This document shows, one piece after another, positions 56,083-64,000 of a DNA stretch of 64,000 nucleotides. The notes under the pieces are model-generated. The model worked only from the letters and a program-made list of their open reading frames with translations. It was not told the DNA's origin and did no database searches. This stretch comes from Kryptolebias marmoratus (Eukaryota; Chordata; Actinopteri; Cyprinodontiformes; Rivulidae), in NCBI RefSeq assembly GCF_001649575.2, contig NC_051431.1, positions 22,385,032 through 22,449,031 of the forward strand, in the 5' to 3' direction. The stretch's first letter is position 1, and each line of letters opens with the position of its first letter. Position numbers and translations under genes: made by a program.

Positions 56083-57581
56083 ATGTCTTTCGATCTGTCA
56101 TCAGGTCAGTTTTATTCTAAGGTTCTAAAAGAGAAACAAGACAAACATCCTAAATGTTACTTTTGACGTGTTCTGCTGTCAGATCACATTAGAAACAAAA
56201 CCTAATATGCAAAGTAGCGGCACCAAGTCAGAAAGCAGCTGTGTGCTCCAGTGTAAAGATGGTTATATTTATTTATTTTTTTCAAATTGCTCCTTGTTTC
56301 TGTTTGTTTAACTTCGCAGCTATAGGTGCAGGGGAGGAGGAGGTGAAGAAAGAGGAGGCCCAGAAGGACGAGTTCAACTTTCCTTGGAGCAAAAACAAGG
56401 ATAAAGATAAGGACAAGAAGGTAAGGAGGTGATGGGGAGCTGCTGCAGAGATATCTGTTGTTTGAAGTCATGTGCATTCTCTTAATTTTAGACTTGTCTG
56501 TGTGGATTCCAGACTCCAATGTTCTTGTAAAACTACGCTATCCGAATCATCCTGCTATTTTGTTTTGTTGTTGTTATTATTATTGTTGTTAGAATGGAGA
56601 GTGGCAAGTGATATTCTGACCCTGCATTTGATAAGATAGTTGACTAAAGTATCACTTAAAAAATGAAAAAAATATTTGATCTTTTAGGGTGACAGCAAAG
56701 ACAAGTCGGACAGCAAAGACAAAGACAAGTCACACAGCAAAGACAAAGACAAGTCCAAGGACAAAGACAAGTCACACAGCAAAGACAAGTCCAAGGACAA
56801 AGACTGCCATGGCGAGAAGAAGAAGAAGAAGAAGAAGAAGGAGAAGAAGAACAAGGAAGGAGGACACGGACATTCCTCCTCTTCATCTAGCAGTGATGAG
56901 GTATACTGTCTGTCCACTTTTTAGGACATTTTGCCTGTAAAATCAACTGTTTTCACTGACTCGTGCTTCAGTTTCTGAGTGTCCACGTCTTCAGCTTTGA
57001 CGTCTGAGGACAGCGTGCAGAAATGCAGCTGGACAACTGTTAGTCGGTACATAATGCGCCCCTCCACGACCGGTCCTGCCAGCTGTGTCAGTTTTTCCTT
57101 TTTTAATGACTTAAAACACACCCACCTGTGTGAGGGTGTGTCCAAAACGCTCTGCTTATTTAAAACTCTGTGTTTATCTGTCAGCTCTCTGCTGTGCAGC
57201 CTGGTCACACCGGACCCGTGAATGCTTTTTGTCCTACTTCCTGTTTTCTGACTCAGCGACGAGAACAGGTCGCACATATTTGTCATAGTTTCTCCACGCC
57301 TTTCGTCAGGGAACCACACCCAGCTCAAAGTGGGAGAGTCGGAGGACTAACTGGTCGGGTGGAAAAAGTCCCCCAGCGTGGCGTCTCATGCCTCACTGGC
57401 AGGGGCTGGGTTGACCTCTGACCTGTTAGGACCTGACGGGTGTTTCAGCGTTCTTGTTTTTGAAAATGTTTGTTCTTTTATTTTTGTGCTACTATTTCCA
57501 CCATTCGTGAAATGTAAAATGATTCAATATTCATTTTATTTTTGCAGTAATTTTTGATTTTCTTTTTAATTTCAGAACTAA
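56083..57581 (+). CDS. Small Lys/Asp/Ser-rich protein, likely paralogue of the charge-block gene
   Basis: Four exons: 56083-56104, 56320-56420, 56688-56900 and 57576-57581 (AAC TAA), 113 residues, all joins in phase. The 22-nt first exon (MSFDLSS plus one base) and the second-exon start match the charge-block gene (22-nt MDSTLSK exon; exon 2 starts CTATAGGTGCAGG here and CTCCGGGTGGAGC there). The protein runs GAGEEEVKKEEAQKDEFNFP WSKN, then KDKDK and SKDKDKSH repeats, then nine lysines, then [15 protein letters not shown]. No enzymatic domain. It is probably a disordered charged protein; function unknown. The last coding exon supplies one residue. The assignment rests on splice signals and structure, not a database match. 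Confidence 0.65.
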
Positions 57582-58235
57582 TGCATCCCGACGAACTCTG
57601 CTGTTCCGGCCATCGCTCCAGTCCTGTCTGTTGATACGTTTTTGTTTTGCCAAATTGAACCTTTAGAAGTCAATATTATGACAACAAATTACTATTTTTC
57701 CCTCCTTCTTTAGCTCAGGAGTTCTGTCTGCTCTGCCCACAAGATGGCAGTGCCACCCATTTTTATCCAAAGTCAGTAACGGTTAAAATCATGTAGACAG
57801 AAAACTACACTTATTTTCAGGTTTTTTTTTCTGTATATAATTTCTAAAAAATTAGTTTTTACACAACAATAGATTATGTACATTAATAACAAGTAAAACA
57901 AGAAAATCAATATATTCAGAATGACAATAATTTCGGAAATATGACATTTTTAGGTGAAACTGAACAAGTTCTAAGAGTTTATGTCAATCTTATTAAACTA
58001 AATATTTTAGGTGTGACAACAGTTGTAGAGTCTTACCTGAGCTGGCCAGTAAGTGTAGAACATGCTTAAACTAATATAAATCGATGTCCTAAAATGTGAG
58101 TTTTCACTTTATAATACCGTTTTTTTTTTTTTTTTTTTTTGGGGGGGGGGGAGGATATGATGTGAAAGTTGTCATGAATACAATTCTAGCATGCAAAAAT
58201 CCAGCACATGTGAGTGATTTGCTTCTGTGGGCAAA

Positions 58236-58241
58236 AATAAA
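58236..58241 (+). terminator. Possible poly(A) signal of the small gene
   Basis: AATAAA about 655 bp after the stop at 57581. Before it are T-rich and G-run sequences (58120-58150). The assignment is tentative because nothing else marks the transcript end. Confidence 0.35.
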
Positions 58242-58269
58242 AGGCTGATTTGTATCCAATGTTCTTTTT

Positions 58270-58590
58270 CTTTTTTGTTTGTGGAAAAGCCAAACAAACT
58301 GAAACTCTACCGTTCCCCAGAACATCTCATGAACCCCTGGATCTGTTTTCACTTCCTACAGATATCGAAGTAAAAATTGATGATGTAGTTAAGTCATTCC
58401 AACACACACTCCAACCACGGAGCGCTTGTAATATTGCATGGGATTACAGCATTTTTTTTCTTAAAGTTTGCCCAAAACAGCATAACTTCTTCAGTGGACG
58501 TGCATGATTTTAATTTAAAACTGACATGAAAGGCATCGGGTGATGTGCATTTGTTCAAGGACTCCGTTTCTGGAATTTTGGGCTTTCTAC
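58270..58590 (-). repeat. Family-X dispersed repeat (reverse)
   Basis: Reversed copy with CATCTCATGAACCCCTGG at the former 3' side and GTGATGTGCATTTGTTCAAGG at the former 5' side. Confidence 0.5.
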
Positions 58591-59254
58591 TTGCTACCAC
58601 TTTTTTTTTAAAGACGTTCGTTTTACTCTCCTAACCCTTCCCGTGTTTCTCAAAATTCAAAAAGTTTTGATTAATTCTTCTCTGAAATCTAATCTTAAGT
58701 TTTTTTTGTTTTTTTGTTTGCTGAAGCTGCAGGACATTACTTTCCCGATTACTCGGTGGAACTCTGTTCATGTGTCATCTTATCAGAGGTTCTTACCAGC
58801 CAAACTGGAGATTTTTTTTCTGCCTTTTAAAATAACTGTTTTGGATCCATAATGACTTCTGCCAATATATTCTGCTTTCTTTAGAAAACATAAGTGACAT
58901 GAAAAGAGAGTTTAACGCTTTGCTGTTTTTAAGGGCATTTTCCTTCACTTTGGGCATCAGTTAGTTGAGGGTTACACAAACCTTTGATTGCTAATTGAGC
59001 ATTTTAACTACGGCTATAAAACACACGCCCATTCTTCTTTTCCTGTGCCTGACTGACCAATCAGCAGTTCTAACAAGAAAATAAAGTAACATTTTAATTA
59101 AAAAGATCAGAAAGTTCTAAATATCCCTCAGGTTTGCATGATGATCACCCTCCCCACTTTTTTTTAAACTCAGATACATAAATAAACCAGTGTTTTTGCG
59201 GTAATTGTATTGTTTTATTAGTTTCGTTTTAAAAATTTTTTGCCTTCAGCGGTG

Positions 59255-59830
59255 TGTTTAGGGTCGCTGTCCGGCTGGAAAGGAAACCTCCGCCCCAGTC
59301 TCAAATTGCTGGAAGACTAACCCCTCAATTCTGTGTTTTGCTCCATCCATCTTTCCTGTAACTTGGACCCGTTTTCCAGTCCCTGCTGGGGGCGGGGGAG
59401 ATACCTCACAGCATGAAGCAGCCACCACCGTGCTTTACTTTGGAAAATGGGGTTCTCACAAGGATGAAAGATTAGAGATGGTGTTATCCTTGAGGACCGC
59501 CATGGTCAGTTTTAGTCTCAGACCTCAGCAGCTTTTCCCACATGTTCACCAACTCTCCAATAAGCCTTTTGGCAAATCGTTTATTTTTATTATTATTTTT
59601 TTCAATAAGCAGGGCCCAAAGTTTTACCACAATGGTTATCGCTCAGATGACAAAGGACTGGCAGCATGCTTCTCTTAACCTCTGGCTTGATGAGCCTGAT
59701 GGTTCCTGACAGAAACGTCTTCATCAAATGAGAGAAGGCGTCTGATTGTTTTGTTTCACAGACCCTCAGGGTTTGTGACATACTGGATGACTGAGAAGCT
59801 GTGCCAACATCTGGCCACAGGTGGATCCTA
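59255..59830 (-). mobile_element. Degenerate Tc1/mariner transposase relic
   Basis: On the - strand, 59409-59445 reads AAAGCACGGTGGTGGCTGC, which translates near KHGGG, a landmark of fish Tc1-like transposases. Surrounding sequence follows the usual order but is riddled with stops. No inverted ends found. Confidence 0.5.
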
Positions 59831-60219
59831 TTGAACTGATTCTGAGGCTTTCAGCGGTGATGGGTAGAGCTTCAAAGCGAAGGCAGTGAATACATGTGTA
59901 TACAACACTTCTCAGTTTTAGATTTTGTGTAGAATTATTGCTCATAATGAAGTCGAGAATCCATTTAAATTCCACATTGCAAGGCAACAAAATAAAAAGC
60001 TTAAAAGATGGCAACTCACTGTAACACCTAATCCTGCGTGAACGGCTGTCAAATGATTCATGTTCATGATGATTTTCGGGACCCCTCTCTAGTATTGCCA
60101 AGCAGATCAGCGAGCCATTGTTTTCACAGGGGATGTGTGAATGAGTTTTGAATGTTCCCATGCTCATTTCAGTCTCACTCAACACTGAAGGGTGGGCGAG
60201 AATGTTTCGACCTGTGTCT

Positions 60220-60867
60220 GTTTGAGTGCCTGTCTGTTAGCAAAATACCTCATGACCCACGTCTACAACTGATTCGATTTTGAATTTGCCCCAATTCAAG
60301 ATGGCCGGCACAGCTAATCAGTCTCAGCAAACACAAAAAATGGCTATAACTCAGTGAACTGTACACAAAATAAGCTAAACTTTGGTGTGGTAGGAGCTGT
60401 GACTGATCCCCAACTCGTTCTCACATTTAGCATAAGATCTTTATTGAAAACTTTGCTATCAACTATTGCAATCAATTCTCTTTTTCTGTTAGCAAAATAT
60501 CTCATGAACTACTAGACAAACTTTACTGAAACTTTCAGAAAGTAATCCCTGGATGTACATCTACAACTGATTAACCTTTGATGTCAATCCAATTTAAGCT
60601 AGCTGCCACAGCTAATTGACTTGAGCCAACACAAAAATGGCTCCAACGCAGCCAGTTTTACAGATATTGGGCTAAAGTTTGTTGTGGTAGTAGCTGAGAG
60701 TAGCTCACAACACATACTCTGAGCATGACATCTCGCACAACATTATAGTCAAGGCTTGACCAAAAGCACTAGTAAAACGTTGTCATTTCCCAACAAAAGA
60801 TTATATTAGTATAAAATTCTGGCTTGAAAGGCGACATGTGGTATGCATTCCTTTAAGTAATGCTAGA

Positions 60868-60870
<3 letters not shown>
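60220..60870 (-). repeat. Two family-X copies in tandem (reverse)
   Basis: Two reversed copies, 60220-60480 and 60481-60870. Each has TGTTAGCAAAATA followed by a TCATGA motif and, further in, CAAGATGG/CTGCCACAGCTAAT. The second ends at ATGCATTCCTTTAAGTAATGC, beside the AT microsatellite. Confidence 0.6.

Positions 60871-60922
<52 letters not shown>
60871..60922. repeat. (AT)n microsatellite
   Basis: Uninterrupted AT dinucleotide run of about 52 bp, at the junction of a family-X repeat and a LINE fragment. Confidence 0.95.
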
Positions 60923-60925
<3 letters not shown>

Positions 60926-60939
60926 GTGATATCAACAAA

Positions 60940-61440
60940 TCCTACCAGTGACTAGAAAGGGCTGGACTGAAGGACAGCACAGAGGCACTAATTATGGCAG
61001 CACAGGAGCAATAGAGGCTAGGTTATATCCTACCAGACAGGACCCAAGATGTAGGCTGTGTAAAGATGCCCCTGAGACTGTCCAGCACATAATAGCAGAA
61101 TGTAAGCTGGTAAGCATACATGGAACGCCATAACCAAGTGGCTGGAATGTTGTACAGGAACATCTGTTCGAGTATGGACTGGAGGTCCCACAGTCAAAGT
61201 GAGAGACTCCACCTAAGGTGATGGAGAATGGCAGAGCTAAGATACTGTGGGACTTCCAGATTCAAACTGACAAACAGGTGACGACTAACCAATCTGACAT
61301 TGTGGTGATAGATAAGATACAAACTGGAAGAGTGACTCCAACAGATTCCAGGAACAACCTCAGAGATCTCTGTGCAGAAGAGCGCAGTCCTAGAAAGAGC
61401 TAAGATACTGAAGAGAACCCTCAAGCTCCCAGGCCTCTAG
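60940..61440 (+). mobile_element. Non-LTR retrotransposon 3'-coding fragment, frameshifted
   Basis: Readable C-terminal retrotransposon motifs: a cysteine/histidine knuckle CRLCKDAPETVQHII followed by C, then RAKILWDFQIQTDKQV and DIVVIDKIQ. In another frame there is IPGTTSEISVQKSAVLERAK and LKRTLKLPGL. An internal deletion joins the DK-IQ and IPGTTSEI regions, and the frame changes, so it is a dead copy. Confidence 0.7.
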
Positions 61441-62459
61441 TAGAGGACCTGAGCTTGAAGGGAAAGTAGAATTACCTGTGTGGGACAAATGGAGCAAGCT
61501 GGGTGTTTTGTTGTTTCATTTTTTTTTTTTTTACTTTTGAAATTTAATATTATTGGTATGTTTAAAATCTTAACAGCAAAGGAGTTTAAATTTAGATTTC
61601 AGTTTGTTTGAAATACTGTCCAGATTCATATACTGTGTGTCAGAGTGCCTCTTTCTGTTATTTAAGAGGCTAAACTACTGTAAATCCCTCCAGAACATCT
61701 GCAGACACTCGTCTCTTCCTGCTCCCCCTCCTGTCTAGATTTATGTTAAGCTTTACTATGCAGTACTATAAAAGCAACACTCCAGTGGTTCAAAAAAAAA
61801 AAAAAAACCTGCTGTGGAGCAAAAGGGTCATAAACTACTCCAGTACCCATCAGGTTTGACTCACTCAGCAGCACAATGCGCAAGGATAAAGGTGAGTATT
61901 CCAACAAGTCACAGAAAACACAGCCTAACCCGCTCACCTGGCATCAATATTCATTTCATGATCAGGTCCAGGGCTGACGTACCGAGGAGACTTACAAACA
62001 TTTAGCGTCGAAGATCTTCTTCAGGTCCTTTGAATTTTTCATGTAGGTGAGGGTGGGGGTAGAGGGGTGGATGCGGAATAAAAGAAAAATGGAGCGGTTT
62101 CAGAGAGGAATCAATAATAAATCAAGCATGCATCTTTCTGCGGCTGCTGAAGAGGCCCAATTTAACCCATCCATCATGCCGGAACCCGCATTTATATTTG
62201 AATCTGAGAGGCAGTATTGAAAGCAGCAATCGGTGGGTGATTTAAAAGAGCGGGCCTCCTGAAGAATTGATCTGAGCCCGGAGGTGTGAGCCGGGGTCCG
62301 GAGGCTTTTCTTCTCATTTTCTTCTGCGTGTTTTACATTTCCTGGCAGTCGTTGATTTGGTCGCCTTCGGTAACTCGAACGGAGCGCTTGTGCTAAAAAG
62401 CAAATTTTCACTCCAGACAAGAAGTTGCAAGAAATGCATTAAAAAAAGAAAGACATTAA
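61441..62459. other. Intergenic, no gene seen
   Basis: No splice-flanked coding exon, RNA gene or named repeat was recognised. 62100-62440 is less AT-rich than its surroundings and has a - strand open frame of about 106 codons without recognisable features; it could be conserved non-coding DNA, but I cannot test that. Confidence 0.45.
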
Positions 62460-62835
62460 AGGCCTGGCATTGCATACTGCCAACACCTTTCATGCAAATG
62501 TTTTAGACTAAGATCATCTTATGTTGACAGTTGATGGAGTCGTATATGCTTTGGTCAAACCTGGAAAATAAAGTGCAATATCATAAGATCTCAGTATGTT
62601 GTGTGTTAGGGGTGACTCTCAGCTTCAAGCACGTCAAATTTCATTTCACTACCTGTAGAACAGCCTGAGTTATAGTCCTTTTTGTGTTGGCTAATTTTGA
62701 CCAGCTGTGGCAGCCATCTTGAACTGGACTGACTCCAAATGCCAATCAGTCGTAGGTGTCCATCTGGTGGTTACTTTCTAAAAGTTTTAATAAAGTTTAT
62801 CCAGTGGTTTGTGGGATATTTTGTTAACAGACAAG
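62460..62835 (+). repeat. Family-X dispersed repeat
   Basis: Near-complete: GGCCTGGCATT start, GACTAAGATCATCTTATG, CAGCTGTGGCAGCCATCTTG, and the end GGGATATTTTGTTAACAGAC. Confidence 0.6.
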
Positions 62836-62859
62836 CAGGGTTGACTCCAACACTTAATG

Positions 62860-63160
62860 CTAAGGTTTTTTTTTAGCAAAGATGTCGTGCAATGATCAGG
62901 ATTTGGACTATGTGTTGGGAATGACTCTCAGCTACAACGCCACGAAATTATTGCACAATGTCTGTAAAACTGGCTGAATTATAGCTGTTTTTCAGTTTTT
63001 CTAAATTCAGTAGCGGCCTTCTTGAATAGAGCTGACTCCAAATGTTAATCGGCTGTAGACGTACATCCAACGGTTACTTCCTGAAACTCCCATTAAAATT
63101 CGTCCAAAGGTTCTTGCAATATTTCACTAACGAACAGGTGCAGAAACAAACACAGGCAAA
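62860..63160 (+). repeat. Family-X dispersed repeat, second adjacent copy
   Basis: Follows the previous copy directly: TGGGAATGACTCTCAGCTAC, CGGCTGTAGACGTACATCC, and the end ATATTTCACTAACGAACAGG. The adjacency of two copies here and at 60220-60870 suggests a tandem-prone element. Confidence 0.55.
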
Positions 63161-63611
63161 AACCATCACTGTCCATCTTTATTTCGGCACAGAGCAAAAA
63201 AAGTCTCGTGTTTTTTTTGGGGGGGCGGCAACAACCAGAACAAGAGCTGAAATCCCCATAAGGACCATTTTGACTTGAACTGAAGCGAAGGTTTGAGAAC
63301 ACTTCAAGGCTTCGGTTTGAAATGTTCTGCTTCAGCCTTTCAGCCCTCAGGCAACAACCGAGCCTTTTGTTCTGCTTTCAGACGACACCACGCTCAGGTG
63401 GAACGCAAGCGGCTGTGTTTTACTTCTACATTTGGAATTGGATCCGGTGCTCCGGACGCTGCTTGACCTCTGCCCTGTGGGAGGCGGTCACAGAAAGACA
63501 TGAGGAAGTGTAACGCCCTTAAGCAGGCAGAAACCAAGCGAGGGACAGACAGACAGACAAGCAGGCAGGTAGGGAGACAGATAGCCAGTGATGTCCCTGT
63601 GATCCTCTAAA

Positions 63612-63690
63612 ACACACGTGTCAAACTCAAGGCCCGCGGACCAGATCCGGCCCTCTGTAACATTTCATCCAGCCCCCAAGATAACGTTTA
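63612..63690. mobile_element. hAT/Charlie-like repeat end
   Basis: CACGTGTCAAACTCAAGGCC followed by GGACCAGATCCGGCCC resembles the terminus of a widespread vertebrate hAT family (TGTCAAACTCAAGGCCCG, then CCAAATCCGGCCCGC). Only this end is recognisable. Confidence 0.6.
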
Positions 63691-64000
63691 GATTTCATTA
63701 GGTCCGGCCTTCTAGTCTGGGACAGATTGAGTCTCTGATTCTTATTTAGCTTAAAAGAATTAGCCTAATAAGTGAAGTTTTCTCTTGACAGTGACTTAGA
63801 AGCCAACAATATAAAGTTTTAATTTCTGTATGATCAGGTTTTTGTTGATGGCTTTTTTTTCAAATCTGTTTCAATGTAAAAAAACTAATTGAAAAGCTGA
63901 GTGAGGCGTAAGAAATGACTGCTAATGATGTGCTTTTTGAAGTTTGATCTATTTGTCTTTGTTCATTAAAGCATGTTTGCTCTAAATTCTGTATAATCTG

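Noticed and set aside
62100..62420. 106-codon - strand frame as a gene
   Set aside because: No start context, splice partner or recognisable motif; recorded only as possible conserved non-coding DNA.
1..64000. CRISPR arrays, bacterial operons, ribosome binding sites
   Set aside because: Spliced genes and SINE/LINE content show vertebrate DNA. The spaced repeats at 45-51 kb are exons separated by introns, not a CRISPR array.

Overview
This is eukaryotic DNA from a teleost fish, probably a spiny-rayed one. The genes have many exons with GT-AG introns, and introns and spacers are full of fish-type SINEs, hAT-like MITEs, Tc1-like relics and CR1/L2-type LINE fragments. The order git1 - tp53i13 matches the vertebrate GIT1/TP53I13 neighbourhood (human 17q11.2). 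There are three assembly gaps (22801-23094, 27760-27859, 29340-29429).

Layout. (1) 1-2940: spacer with nested transposable elements. (2) 3437-27330, + strand: git1, an ArfGAP and scaffold protein; 20 coding exons are visible and the first gap hides a little coding sequence. Its 3' UTR probably runs to about 30165. (3) 30166-33933: no gene recognised. (4) 33934-38231, - strand: tp53i13, a type I membrane protein, 9 exons, 606 aa, with a long hydrophilic linker before the membrane helix. (5) 39497-53612, + strand: an unrecognised gene that I assembled from 28 small exons into one frame of 872 codons. It is the most striking object here: a tandem array of phase 0-0 exons, most encoding one acidic polyserine block followed by one polylysine block, an architecture like Nopp140/NOLC1 but with no clear homology. 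(6) 56083-57581, + strand: a 113-aa lysine/serine-rich protein whose 22-nt first exon and second-exon start mirror gene 5, so probably a short paralogue. (7) 57582-64000: spacer made largely of repeats.

How the genes relate. git1 and tp53i13 converge on a 3.8-kb spacer. tp53i13 and the charge-block gene diverge from a 1.27-kb spacer. The charge-block gene and its small relative lie head to tail, separated by a LINE fragment and a MITE. Nothing in the sequence links git1 or tp53i13 functionally to the charge-block pair.

Coordinates of coding exons were worked out by eye from splice signals, reading phase and, for git1 and tp53i13, remembered family sequence; no search was run.
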